Notes under the pieces: generated by a model | The model's database searches: none | The model's input: the letters and a program-made list of their open reading frames with translations, nothing else | What the model was told of the DNA's origin: nothing | Position numbers and translations under genes: made by a program | Shown here: in pieces, positions 26,249-35,158 of the stretch | Position numbering within the stretch: the first letter of the stretch is position 1 | Layout: each line of letters begins with the position of its first letter | Source of the DNA: Ferruginibacter sp. | GTDB taxonomy: Bacteria > Bacteroidota > Bacteroidia > Chitinophagales > Chitinophagaceae | Reading direction: 5' to 3' | DNA length: 64,000 nt | Assembly (NCBI GenBank): GCA_017983695.1 | Contig: JAGOAX010000005.1 | Span: forward strand, 124,001 to 188,000

Positions 26249-27439
26249 TTAATCCAAAATGGGATGGCGTTTAAATTCCCTGGTTCTGTCAAATAAATAT
26301 CTAAAAGTAGCAAGGTTACGGCTGCGATAGGTATTACCAATGCTTGCAGCTATATTCAGCATTTTAGGATTAAAATCGCCGATCCACTGCATTTCATATT
26401 TTTCGTAGCGTGGGGGCTCTTTCCGTTGAATAACTTTTGCTGACTCTGCAATAATATACGAATCAACACCCCTGCCCTGCCATTCAGGTACTACTCCAAA
26501 AACAAGGCCTGTAAATTTATTGTTGGGTATAAATGCTTTTACCCATAAAAACTTAAGCTTTTGCAACAATCCAAATTTGCCCTTTAAATATTTAAACCAA
26601 TGATTAAGATCGGGGATGTTTATAAAAATGGCTACCGGCTCATTATTATGGTAGGCAAACCAAACTATATTTTCATCCATAACAGGTTTCATTTTTTTAA
26701 AGATGAGCATCACCTGTTCTTTGTTCATCTCTTTTAATCCACCATGGCCAGCCCACGCTTTGTTATATACCGTTGCAAAATCGGCTGCAAATTTTTCGAG
26801 GTTATTTTTTTTTATGGTAGATGAACTGAAACCGCCAAGTTGTTCAATTGCATTATGCCTGTCCCAGATCTTTTGTTCCAGCGGTTTTTGTGGCTCCATA
26901 CCAAAACATACCTGGTTAAAAAATGTTTTAAAGCCATAATTTTCAAACAGGGTTACATAGTACGGTGGGTTGTAATTCATGGAATACATCGGGGACTCAA
27001 AGCCTTCTGTAACCATGCCCCACCATTTATCTCTTTCGCCAAAATTTATAGGGCCATCCATTGCTTCCATGCCATGCTGCTGTAACCATTCCTTTGCTTT
27101 ATCCAGTAACATATTGGCAGCATCCTGGTTATTTATGCATTCAAAAAAGCCAATACCACCTACGGGAATATCATCTCCCTTATTCCTGTATTTTTTGTTT
27201 GTAAATGCGGCTATGCGGCCAAGTAAATTACCTTTTTCATCTTTTAAAATCCATCTTACTGCTTCTCCAAAACGCCAGGCTTTATTTTTCTTTTTATCAA
27301 AAGTATCGTTGATGTCTTTATCTAATGGCTGTATCCAGTTGGGGTCGCTTTTATACAACAGTACGGCAACTTTAATAAATTGCTGTGCAGTGCCGGTATT
27401 GGTTACTAATGTAAGTTGCATTCCGGCAAAAATAGGCAT
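26249..27439 (-). CDS. GNAT-like acetyltransferase family protein, 396 aa
   Basis: Large two-part protein common in Bacteroidota. The N-terminal part has LLYKSDPNWIQPLDKDI and GRIAAFTNKKYRNKGDDIPVGG-type segments and a conserved FGERDKWWGMVTEGFESPM. The C-terminal part contains a GNAT-like strand/helix (FTGLVFGVVPEWQGRGVDSY, near 320-340), where the acetyl-CoA pyrophosphate loop Q/RGxG is recognisable. Substrate unknown. An alternative start is Met7 (27421). Separated from dnaX by about 140 bases. Confidence 0.6.
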   Translation of the reverse strand: MPIFAGMQLTLVTNTGTAQQFIKVAVLLYKSDPNWIQPLDKDINDTFDKKKNKAWRFGEAVRWILKDEKGNLLGRIAAFTNKKYRNKGDDIPVGGIGFFECINNQDAANMLLDKAKEWLQQHGMEAMDGPINFGERDKWWGMVTEGFESPMYSMNYNPPYYVTLFENYGFKTFFNQVCFGMEPQKPLEQKIWDRHNAIEQLGGFSSSTIKKNNLEKFAADFATVYNKAWAGHGGLKEMNKEQVMLIFKKMKPVMDENIVWFAYHNNEPVAIFINIPDLNHWFKYLKGKFGLLQKLKFLWVKAFIPNNKFTGLVFGVVPEWQGRGVDSYIIAESAKVIQRKEPPRYEKYEMQWIGDFNPKMLNIAASIGNTYRSRNLATFRYLFDRTREFKRHPILD

Positions 27440-27569
27440 TTCAGGTTTTCAAACTAACATCCTTAAAATAATGTAATTAAACCTATATAATATTTCACTG
27501 TCAGACTAAACCGGCTGTTTGAGCCTGGTCAAAACTTTTACAGTTCTCTAATTTATTGTACATTTAAAT

Positions 27570-28151
27570 ATGCTAAAATCAACCACATTACTTTCAGGAA
27601 TTATTATCACAGTGAGCTTATTTGCCAGCTGTAAAAAATCTGATACCGTGACGCCTCCGCCGCCCCCCAATCCCTGTGCAGGCGTAACTATTACTCCTGT
27701 GGCAGGTAAAACACATACTATTACAGGGCAATCTTTGGGTACTATTACAGTTACATCTCCAATAGGGTCCGGATATTTATACAGCATTGGTGGCAGCTAC
27801 CAACCATCAACCAATTTTTTTAACCTGGCAGCAGGCAACTATACCGTTACTGCAAAAAATGCAGACAGCTGTAAAGGCACAGCTGCGGTAACTATTAATG
27901 GATATGGTGCAAAATTTTATGCGGTACGAACAATTGTAAATGGCTACTGCGGCCCCTGCCATTTAAATGGTTCTGTTAGTGGTACTAAAAATTTTGATGA
28001 TGATAACAGTATAGTAAGTTCATGGGACAGGATAAAAGCAAGAACAGTTGATGGCCTCCCTACTTTTATGCCTGAAAATGGGCAACTGACTGCACTTGAT
28101 AAACAAAAAATTGTTGACTGGGTAAATGCAGGGCATAGAATAACTGATTAA
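27570..28151 (+). CDS. Cytochrome c-like lipoprotein, 193 aa
   Basis: The signal peptide has a lipobox (FASCKK), so the protein is probably membrane-anchored. A Pro-rich linker (TPPPPPNPC) is followed by a beta-rich domain, then a c-type heme motif CGPCH near 136-140 and a plausible distal Met ligand in PTFMPENG. The C-terminal ALDKQKIVDWVNAGH helix is typical of class I cytochrome c domains. It probably carries electrons at the outer face of a membrane. Convergent with a DUF1501-DUF1800 pair, with which such cytochrome lipoproteins often co-occur. Confidence 0.75.
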   Translation: MLKSTTLLSGIIITVSLFASCKKSDTVTPPPPPNPCAGVTITPVAGKTHTITGQSLGTITVTSPIGSGYLYSIGGSYQPSTNFFNLAAGNYTVTAKNADSCKGTAAVTINGYGAKFYAVRTIVNGYCGPCHLNGSVSGTKNFDDDNSIVSSWDRIKARTVDGLPTFMPENGQLTALDKQKIVDWVNAGHRITD

Positions 28152-28174
28152 AAACGGCAACGGATGATATAAAT

Positions 28175-28212
28175 AAAAAGCCGGCTCCCAACATGTTGGG
28201 AGCCGGCTTTTT
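28175..28212. terminator. Perfect 38-bp palindromic bidirectional terminator
   Basis: The left arm AAAAAGCCGGCTCCCAACA is the exact reverse complement of the right arm; both strands end in five T's. It sits between the convergent cytochrome-like and DUF1501 genes and can stop transcription from both. Confidence 0.85.
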
Positions 28213-28237
28213 ACTATAAATATTTTTAAGATACCAA

Positions 28238-29830
28238 TTATCTAACCTTAAGCATAGGCCGCACCTGTTGAGTAGCGCCATTTTGCAAACGGATATAATA
28301 AACTCCATTGGGTAAATGAGAGCCATCGAATGGAATGGTCTGTCTTGTGGCAGCCGGGTAATCTTTTTCTAACAGGTCCATCAATAACCTTCCGGAATTA
28401 TCAATGATCTGTATCAATGTATGTCCTCCGTCTGTACTAAATTCAATAGTTGTTTTGCTTGTAAAAGGATTTGGATAATTATTAATCAAACTTTTACCTG
28501 AATTATTGGGTATTGTTGAACTGGCATTACAAACACCTGCTTTTATCAGCGGCAAATCCTGCAACTGTCCATTTATGTTTGGAGGAAATAATCCCTGTAC
28601 CGTTGCTTTATCTAAACAAAACCACTTTTCCAATAAGGTGGAATAAATACTTCTGAAATCGTACTGCATGGGTACATTATCGTTAACGGTAACAACGGGC
28701 TGTATGGTTGGGTTATCGCCCAATACACCGCCCTGAACAGGTTTACCAAAAACAAACATGGGTGCTGCAGCACCATGGTCGGTACCAACACTGCTGTTGC
28801 TTTTTATCCTGCGGCCAAATTCGCTAAAGGTCATTCCTACTACCCTGTCTTCTATACCTAAAAAAATCAAATCATCCTGAAAAGCTTTAATTGCAGCGCT
28901 TACTCTTCCTAATAAAGTAGCATGTGTACCAACCGTAGTATCGGTTGTAGTGGTTTGTAAGCTATGATTATCAAAACCACCAAAGCTAACCATATACACT
29001 CTTGTTTTTAAACCGCCTTTAATTAACCGGGCTACAATTTTTAATTGGTCGGCAAGGCTGTTATTGGTGGGATAAGGATTTTGTGTTGTTACTTTTCCGG
29101 CGGCAGTTGTAATAACGCTGGCGTATTGTTGCGTTTGCTTTGCTACTGTTCTTATAAAACTCAATTCTTTTCCTGCCTTTGTTGCCGGCACCGGATCGCT
29201 GGTGCCATTTATTAACTGGTAAAAATTTGTAGCGCTGGTAATACTCATAGCCATATTTACACCTGGGCCCTGTGTTGTTAAAGAAGCCGTTGATCCTATT
29301 TGTATAGCTAATGGATCGGTCATGCTGGAATTTGGATATCCATTTGGAAAATTTGGATATTCATAATTAAGATACCGGCCGGCCCAACCTGTATAAACTT
29401 CCTGCGTACTGTTGCTTGCCGTCATCCAGATATCTGTAGCCCTGAAGTGGGAAAAATTTGGTTGCGGATAACCAACCGCCTGAATAACTTTTAACTTGGT
29501 ATCGTTATACATCGTTTGCAATCCTGTCATGCTGGGATGCAGCCCTGTTTTATCGTAACCATTCAATCGCAAAATGCTTGCTTCTGGTATTGCGATGTTT
29601 GTACGTGCCGCATTGTAAAGGCTGTAAGTACTTATAGGGATTACCATGTTTAAACCATCGTTACCACCAGACAGCTGGATAATAACCAATACATGATCCG
29701 TATCGGTTCCGGTACCAAGCAATGCCTGTACCAATGGCGAATCGGCATTTAATGCTTTTACAGAATAGCCGCTTATTAAAGCAGGTATTGTGGCTACCAT
29801 TGATTTTCCTAAAAATTCTCTACGTTTCAT
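28238..29830 (-). CDS. DUF1501 protein with T9SS C-terminal sorting domain
   Basis: About 530 aa from the ATG at 29830, chosen because MKRREFLGKSMVATIPALIS there gives a signal-like N-terminus with twin-Arg flavour (RR); the frame continues upstream without support. Family hallmarks are QLSGGNDGLNMVIP, GTDHGAAAPMFVFG and FSEFGRR (alkaline-phosphatase-like fold). The last 75 residues form a type A sorting domain (NYPNPFTSKTTIEF, GVYYIRLQNG), so export through the T9SS is expected. Activity unknown. It follows the DUF1800 gene by about 100 bases. Confidence 0.88.
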   Translation of the reverse strand: MKRREFLGKSMVATIPALISGYSVKALNADSPLVQALLGTGTDTDHVLVIIQLSGGNDGLNMVIPISTYSLYNAARTNIAIPEASILRLNGYDKTGLHPSMTGLQTMYNDTKLKVIQAVGYPQPNFSHFRATDIWMTASNSTQEVYTGWAGRYLNYEYPNFPNGYPNSSMTDPLAIQIGSTASLTTQGPGVNMAMSITSATNFYQLINGTSDPVPATKAGKELSFIRTVAKQTQQYASVITTAAGKVTTQNPYPTNNSLADQLKIVARLIKGGLKTRVYMVSFGGFDNHSLQTTTTDTTVGTHATLLGRVSAAIKAFQDDLIFLGIEDRVVGMTFSEFGRRIKSNSSVGTDHGAAAPMFVFGKPVQGGVLGDNPTIQPVVTVNDNVPMQYDFRSIYSTLLEKWFCLDKATVQGLFPPNINGQLQDLPLIKAGVCNASSTIPNNSGKSLINNYPNPFTSKTTIEFSTDGGHTLIQIIDNSGRLLMDLLEKDYPAATRQTIPFDGSHLPNGVYYIRLQNGATQQVRPMLKVR

Positions 29831-29936
29831 ATTGAAATTTTTATAACAGAAAAAGTATTTTCGTGAAAGGTGAATCGTCATTGGTGAGTAAAGCCACTGA
29901 TTGTCATACGCCAATTCACGGCTCACCACTCACGTA

Positions 29937-31610
29937 TTAACACAATTGGTATTCACTTAAATTCATTAAATACCTGAACAGGTCTTTTAAACGTGTATTT
30001 ACAATATTAAAATTTGCTGTTGTTGGACTTGCTATATAAGCCATCCAGGCATTTGTCCAGTAATAATCATATTGCTGGTTACTTAACAGCATTTGCGTTT
30101 TCATTTGCTGCTTTACCTGCGGCGATAAATTTAACCGGTACATATATTTCAGAGCATCGTCTATTAAATCATTCGGATTACCGGGATTGGATAATGTTTT
30201 TGCAAATGCCACAAAATCAAACTGCATTCTGAATGAGTTTCTTGCGTAACCATTATTGGTCATTAAATCTGTGTACTGGTTTCTTTTTGGCAAGGAGTCG
30301 GTTGTTATCCATATTTCGTGGAAAGATGGCTCCTGGTAATAAGCCGGCATGCCTGCTACATTTGCCGGGTCGTGAAGGCTAAGCCCCATATTAACCATAA
30401 AATTATATAGTGTGTTCCAATGGCCATAACTGGTATCCCAATCTGTTTGAGCCGGCATGGTTACATTAAATTCCCTAACTGCACCAATTACAATATCGGC
30501 CGGTGTTTTAATTACGCAACCCTGGTTTAATACATCATAAAAATGTTCGCTTTTAAATAAGGCCGACAGTACAGGCTTAATATTATAATTATTGCTTCGG
30601 AAAATATCTGCCAATGGTGTAATTACATTGGCTTCTGTTGCTGCATCAATTTCATAATAAACAAACCAGCGGTAAAACTTTCTCACTATAAACTTTGCCA
30701 CTTCGCTTTGGTTAAAAATCATATTGAGCAAATCATTTAATTCCAGCTGGCCAGCTGTAGCCCCTGTTCTTCCTGCAATGGTTGTATTATTAAAAAAAGA
30801 AGAAAATGTTTTTGATGCAGTTGAATGACGTGCAGGATCAAAAAAAGTAGTGTAAGTGGTGCCATTTACCCGCCAGCCTGTAAGCACTTTAGCGGCTTCC
30901 TTTACATCGCTTTCGGTGTATTGAGAATCTTTGCCTTTACCCAGTGTAAACAATTCTAACAATTCCCTGCCATAATTTTCGTCGGGTGCAGCGGCAACAT
31001 TCAGGTAACCATTCAGATAACGAAGCATGGCATAATCTTTTGTAATGGCATCTATCATTTGTTTAAAATTGCCTAATCCGTTTTGCCTTATCAATGCATG
31101 CTGCATATACACCCAGTTGGCATTACCAACATCGCTGGCTTCATTGCCAAAATGATCTATCCAAAAAAAGTTCATTTTTTCTCTGATACTTCTGTCCTGA
31201 TTTATCAGTACCCCTGTCCACCATTTTTTATACGATGCCCTGCGCTGGCTTTGTACTGTCCCATCGCTGTTAATATCATTTATCCAAGTGGTGCCTTGTA
31301 AAATATTACCATCGGGGTTTGTTCCAAGGGTTGTGGTAGTTACATATTCTTTTACCGGCGGGGCAGGATTTGGTGCAACCGGGTTAATCAGTTCATCAAC
31401 AGCCTGTCCCATAGTAAGAGAAGCAAAATAATCCACATCAGCTTTTTTTGCCCCAAACATGGTTCGCTTTAAAAGATGAATTACTTCAGTAGCCGTCCAC
31501 TGTCCAGTATATGGATTGATACCACTAAATGTGCGGTAGGTCCCCAGGGGAGTTATTGCCGACTTTGTTTTTTTGATTTTTGTGGCGGTAAGAAAATCTC
31601 TTCTGTCCAT
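29937..31610 (-). CDS. DUF1800 family protein
   Basis: 557 aa. Hallmark segments in order are HLLKRTMFGAKKADVDYF, REKMNFFWIDHFG, YGRELLELFTLGKG, EAAKVLTGWRVNG and PADIVIGAVREF. DUF1800 genes nearly always accompany DUF1501 genes; the pair is thought to act in the envelope, but no reaction is known. First gene of a DUF1800-DUF1501 operon, with the convergent cytochrome-like lipoprotein beyond it. Confidence 0.88.
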   Translation of the reverse strand: MDRRDFLTATKIKKTKSAITPLGTYRTFSGINPYTGQWTATEVIHLLKRTMFGAKKADVDYFASLTMGQAVDELINPVAPNPAPPVKEYVTTTTLGTNPDGNILQGTTWINDINSDGTVQSQRRASYKKWWTGVLINQDRSIREKMNFFWIDHFGNEASDVGNANWVYMQHALIRQNGLGNFKQMIDAITKDYAMLRYLNGYLNVAAAPDENYGRELLELFTLGKGKDSQYTESDVKEAAKVLTGWRVNGTTYTTFFDPARHSTASKTFSSFFNNTTIAGRTGATAGQLELNDLLNMIFNQSEVAKFIVRKFYRWFVYYEIDAATEANVITPLADIFRSNNYNIKPVLSALFKSEHFYDVLNQGCVIKTPADIVIGAVREFNVTMPAQTDWDTSYGHWNTLYNFMVNMGLSLHDPANVAGMPAYYQEPSFHEIWITTDSLPKRNQYTDLMTNNGYARNSFRMQFDFVAFAKTLSNPGNPNDLIDDALKYMYRLNLSPQVKQQMKTQMLLSNQQYDYYWTNAWMAYIASPTTANFNIVNTRLKDLFRYLMNLSEYQLC

Positions 31611-31781
31611 AGCAGTATATTATTGGATGAACGATATAAAAGGTTATGACTGGTGAAAAATGGTAAAGTTTATTTGAGGATGTTTTTTTATAGGATTTCC
31701 ATTGTGTTTAATTTGTTGCCTTATTAATAAAATAAATGCCCGTTTAATAACAGGCATTTATTAAACAGCTTAAAGTTAATA

Positions 31782-32963
31782 TTATTGTGCGATATTTTCA
31801 ATAATTCCGGCTATACCCTGGCCCCCGCCTACACAGGCACTTACAATACCGTATTTTTTGTTGAGGCGCTTCATGTCGTTTACAAGCTGTATAGTTAATT
31901 TACAACCCGTACAACCTAAAGGATGGCCAAGTGCTATGGCGCCACCGTTTATATTTACAATCTCCGGATTTAACTCTAACTGGCGCATAACTGCCAGTGC
32001 CTGGGAGGCAAAAGCTTCATTCAATTCTATCAGGCCAATATCGCCCAAACTCATCCCCGCCTGCTTCAATACTTTTGGTATGGCTTCCACCGGGCCAATA
32101 CCCATAATACGTGGATGCACTCCGGCACTGGCACAATTTACCAACCGGGCAATGGGTTTTAAGCCCAATTCATTTACCATACGTTCGCTCATAACAATTA
32201 CAAAAGCTGCACCATCGCTGGTTTGTGAGCTGTTGCCTGCAGTAACGCATCCTCCGGCTGCAAATGCAGGTTTTAATTTTGCTAATCCTTCAATTGATGT
32301 ATCTGCCCTTACACCTTCATCAGTATCTACTACAAAACTCCGTTTTTGTTTTTTATTTTTTGTATCCAGGTAGATTTCTTCAACGGTTATGGGCAAAATA
32401 CCCGACTTAAAATGACCTTCCTTTATGGCATTACCGGCTTTTAAGTGGCTGTTGTAACTAAATGAATCCTGGTCTTCACGGCTTATATTAAATTCTTTTG
32501 CCACTGCCTCGGCAGTTAAGCCCATGCTTAAATAATAATCGGGTTCTTCATTTGCAATAGTATACGATGGTACAGTTTTCCAACCGGCTGTTGGCACCAT
32601 ACTCATACTTTCGGTACCGCCTGCAATAATACATTCCGCCATGCCGGTACGTATCTTGGCGGTAGCCATTGCAATACTTTCGAGGCCACTTGCACAATAC
32701 CGGTTAATGGTTATGCCCGGTGCATGAATACCTACTGCTTTTGCAGAGATCATTCTGCCCACCTGCAAACCTTGTTCTGCCTCGGGCACAGCGTTACCCA
32801 CAATTACATCATCCACTCTTTTTGCATCCAGCTGCGGCATACTTGCCAGTAAGCCTTTTATTACATCAATAGCCAGGTCGTCGGGCCGGGTAAACCTGAA
32901 GCCGCCTTTTTTGCTTTTTGTAATTGCGGTGCGGTAACCGGCTACTATGTATGCTTCCTGCAT
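31782..32963 (-). CDS. Thiolase (acetyl-CoA C-acyltransferase)
   Basis: 393 aa. It cleaves 3-ketoacyl-CoA (beta-oxidation) or condenses acetyl-CoA. The nucleophilic Cys is in NRYCASGLES near 90, the catalytic His in GHPLGCTG and the second Cys in SACVGGGQG at the end. Length and motifs match FadA-like degradative thiolases more than biosynthetic ones, but no fadB-type partner is nearby, so the direction is inferred. Confidence 0.9.
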   Translation of the reverse strand: MQEAYIVAGYRTAITKSKKGGFRFTRPDDLAIDVIKGLLASMPQLDAKRVDDVIVGNAVPEAEQGLQVGRMISAKAVGIHAPGITINRYCASGLESIAMATAKIRTGMAECIIAGGTESMSMVPTAGWKTVPSYTIANEEPDYYLSMGLTAEAVAKEFNISREDQDSFSYNSHLKAGNAIKEGHFKSGILPITVEEIYLDTKNKKQKRSFVVDTDEGVRADTSIEGLAKLKPAFAAGGCVTAGNSSQTSDGAAFVIVMSERMVNELGLKPIARLVNCASAGVHPRIMGIGPVEAIPKVLKQAGMSLGDIGLIELNEAFASQALAVMRQLELNPEIVNINGGAIALGHPLGCTGCKLTIQLVNDMKRLNKKYGIVSACVGGGQGIAGIIENIAQ

Positions 32964-33050
32964 GATATTTAAGTTTTTAGTTGATTGTTTAATGTTTGTG
33001 GTTTGCAGGCTTGCTTAACTACAAACCATTAACTACAAACCGAAAACCGC

Positions 33051-33074
33051 AAAAGGTTGTTTATGCAACCTTTT
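33051..33074. repeat. Hairpin in the divergent thiolase/pyrD promoter region
   Basis: Perfect 9-bp stem AAAAGGTTG / CAACCTTTT with a 6-nt loop. It resembles a terminator but lies between two divergent genes, 65 bases before the pyrD ATG and upstream of its likely promoter. Confidence 0.45.
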
Positions 33075-33123
33075 ATCAAAGGTATAATTTCTAACTGAAA
33101 ACAAAAAACTGAAAACTGTAACT

Positions 33124-33131
33124 TATTTTTG
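33124..33131 (+). promoter_or_regulatory. -7 box (TATTTTTG) of pyrD
   Basis: Exact TAnnTTTG, 7 nt before the ATG at 33139; implies a leaderless or near-leaderless message. Confidence 0.5.
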
Positions 33132-33138
33132 CGCCCAC

Positions 33139-34230
33139 ATGTACAAACTACTCCGCTCTGTTTTATTCTTTTTCGACCCGGAAAAGGTTCATTATTTTTC
33201 AATGAATAATCTTAAATGGATGTGCAAGATCCCGTTTATAAAAAAATGGATTATCAACAGTTTCAAACCCATGGGTAATTTTCAAAGCTCCATGTGCGGC
33301 ATTCAATTTTCGAATAAAGTTGGCCTGGGGGCAGGCTTTGATAAAAATGCTGCTTATTTGAATGAGCTGCAATGCCTTGGTTTTGGCTTTGTGGAGATAG
33401 GGACAGTAACGCCAAAACCCCAGGCAGGTAATGATAAACCCCGTTTATTCCGTTTACCAAAAGATAAGGCCCTTGTAAACCGGATGGGTTTTAATAATGA
33501 TGGCGTAGCGGTGATTGCAGAAAGATTAAAAGCGTGGCAGCAAAGTCAGTTGTCAGTTGTGAATCGTGAGTTCGCACACTCACCACTCTCGTCTCACCAC
33601 TCACGCCTGATTATTGGTGGCAACATCGGTAAAAATAAAATTACCAAAAATGAAGATGCCTGGAAAGACTATGAAATTTGCTTTACTGCTTTGCATGATT
33701 ATGTGGATTATTTTGTGGTAAATGTAAGCAGCCCTAATACACCCGGTTTAAGAGCATTGCAGGAAAAAGATGCTTTAAGAAAGATTTTGGAAAATTTACA
33801 AATGCTGAATGCTGAAAAAGATAAACCCAAACCAATTCTTTTAAAAATTGCACCCGATCTGTCGAAAGCAGAAATTGATGATGTAATTGACCTGGCGCTG
33901 GAAATAAAATTAGACGGCCTTGTGGCTACCAACACCACTATTTACCGTAAGTTACCCAACACCAGCCCAAAAGTTTTGGAGCAGCTTGGCCCTGGTGGAT
34001 TAAGTGGGCTACCATTAAAAAACAAAAGCACCGAAATAATAAAATACATTGCACAAAAAACAAACGGGCAAATACCTATTATTGCAAGTGGTGGTATATT
34101 TACCGGAGCAGATGCAAAAGAAAAATTAAATGCAGGTGCTTCGCTGGTGCAGGTATGGACGGGTTTTATTTATGAAGGACCGGCGATTGTAAAACGAATT
34201 TGTAACGAATTAAAAACAACAGGCAATTGA
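33139..34230 (+). CDS. pyrD: Dihydroorotate dehydrogenase (quinone), class 2
   Basis: 363 aa. Oxidises dihydroorotate to orotate, passing electrons to quinone. The N-terminal FDPEKVHYFSMN helix of membrane-associated class 2 enzymes is present, as are VGLGAGFDKNA, VEIGTVTPKPQAGN, LVNRMGFNNDG and the catalytic-Ser segment VNVSSPNTPGL, then ASGGIFTGADA. About 22 residues at 134-156 (from QQSQLSVVNRE through SSHHS) interrupt the normal join to LIIGGNIGKNK and look like intergenic sequence translated in frame. Acts after pyrC (11041-12384). Confidence 0.93.
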   Translation: MYKLLRSVLFFFDPEKVHYFSMNNLKWMCKIPFIKKWIINSFKPMGNFQSSMCGIQFSNKVGLGAGFDKNAAYLNELQCLGFGFVEIGTVTPKPQAGNDKPRLFRLPKDKALVNRMGFNNDGVAVIAERLKAWQQSQLSVVNREFAHSPLSSHHSRLIIGGNIGKNKITKNEDAWKDYEICFTALHDYVDYFVVNVSSPNTPGLRALQEKDALRKILENLQMLNAEKDKPKPILLKIAPDLSKAEIDDVIDLALEIKLDGLVATNTTIYRKLPNTSPKVLEQLGPGGLSGLPLKNKSTEIIKYIAQKTNGQIPIIASGGIFTGADAKEKLNAGASLVQVWTGFIYEGPAIVKRICNELKTTGN

Positions 34231-34287
34231 CAATATGCAATGAACAATTACCAATTGTGAATTTGCTCATTGCCAATTTTAAAAATT

Positions 34288-35106
34288 ATGGAACATCTTT
34301 TAACATCGGAAAGTATTATAAGTTTTGTTGTATTGGTGGTACTGGAAATTGTGCTGGGCATTGATAATGTAATTTTTGTGAGCATTATTATGGGCAGGCT
34401 GCACAAAAAAGAAGATGAGAAAAAAGCCCGCCGCCTGTGGATGTTTACCGGCATTATTTTACGCAGCTTATTATTAATGGGGCTTGGCTGGCTGCTGTCG
34501 CAAAAGGGCAAATATATTATACCCGACACCTGGTTTGGCAAAGGGTTTGACCTTGCCAGTATTGTAATGCTTGTTGGCGGTTTGTTTCTTATTTATAAAT
34601 CAGTAAAAGAAATACATGCTAAACTGGAAGGCGAAGACCCTAATGTAACTTTAAAAAATAAAAAAGGCCTTTCGCTGGCACAGGCCATTGTACAAATAAT
34701 GATTATTGATGCTGTTTTTTCATTTGACAGTGTGATAACAGCCGGTGGTACTGCCAAGTATGTGGAAATTATGATAGCGGCAGTTGTGGTAGCTATGATC
34801 GTTATGTTTTTGTTCAGCCCAAAAATTTCGGCCTTTGTACATAAACACCCTACAGTAAAAATGCTGGCACTTTCTTTTTTGGTAATGATTGGATTAAGCC
34901 TTGTTATAGAAGGATGGGATGCTGACAAAGCGCATGAGCTGCATTTGAAAAACTACATTTACTTTGGTATGGCATTTTCTTTTGCGGTAGAAATGCTTAA
35001 CATGGCCATGATGAGCAGCGCTAAAAAGAAAAATGCACATCTGGTTAAACTAAACGAACCGGTACTGGAACAAAAACCAGAAAATAATTCAGATATGGCA
35101 AAATAA
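34288..35106 (+). CDS. TerC family membrane protein
   Basis: About 272 aa from the ATG at 34288. Eight or so hydrophobic segments include LEIVLGIDNVIFVSII and DAVFSFDSVITAGG, whose paired acidic residues (GIDN and SFDS) are the TerC signature for metal or ion transport. TerC proteins are linked to manganese handling and protein metalation. The longer frame to a TTG at 34270 is not used. Confidence 0.9.
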   Translation: MEHLLTSESIISFVVLVVLEIVLGIDNVIFVSIIMGRLHKKEDEKKARRLWMFTGIILRSLLLMGLGWLLSQKGKYIIPDTWFGKGFDLASIVMLVGGLFLIYKSVKEIHAKLEGEDPNVTLKNKKGLSLAQAIVQIMIIDAVFSFDSVITAGGTAKYVEIMIAAVVVAMIVMFLFSPKISAFVHKHPTVKMLALSFLVMIGLSLVIEGWDADKAHELHLKNYIYFGMAFSFAVEMLNMAMMSSAKKKNAHLVKLNEPVLEQKPENNSDMAK

Positions 35107-35134
35107 AAAACCGGGCTGTTAAAAACAGACCCGG
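35104..35134 (-). terminator. Intrinsic terminator of the beta-solenoid gene
   Basis: On the minus strand CCGGGTCTG pairs with CAGCCCGG (one bulge) and is followed by TTTTTTATTTT. It overlaps the 3' end of the convergent TerC gene. Confidence 0.7.
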
Positions 35135-35158
35135 CATGTTCAAGCAAGAAAAAAAAGT

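Noticed and set aside
31858..32373. 171-codon open frame antisense to the thiolase
   Set aside because: Thiolase motifs on the other strand are complete; this is a shadow frame.
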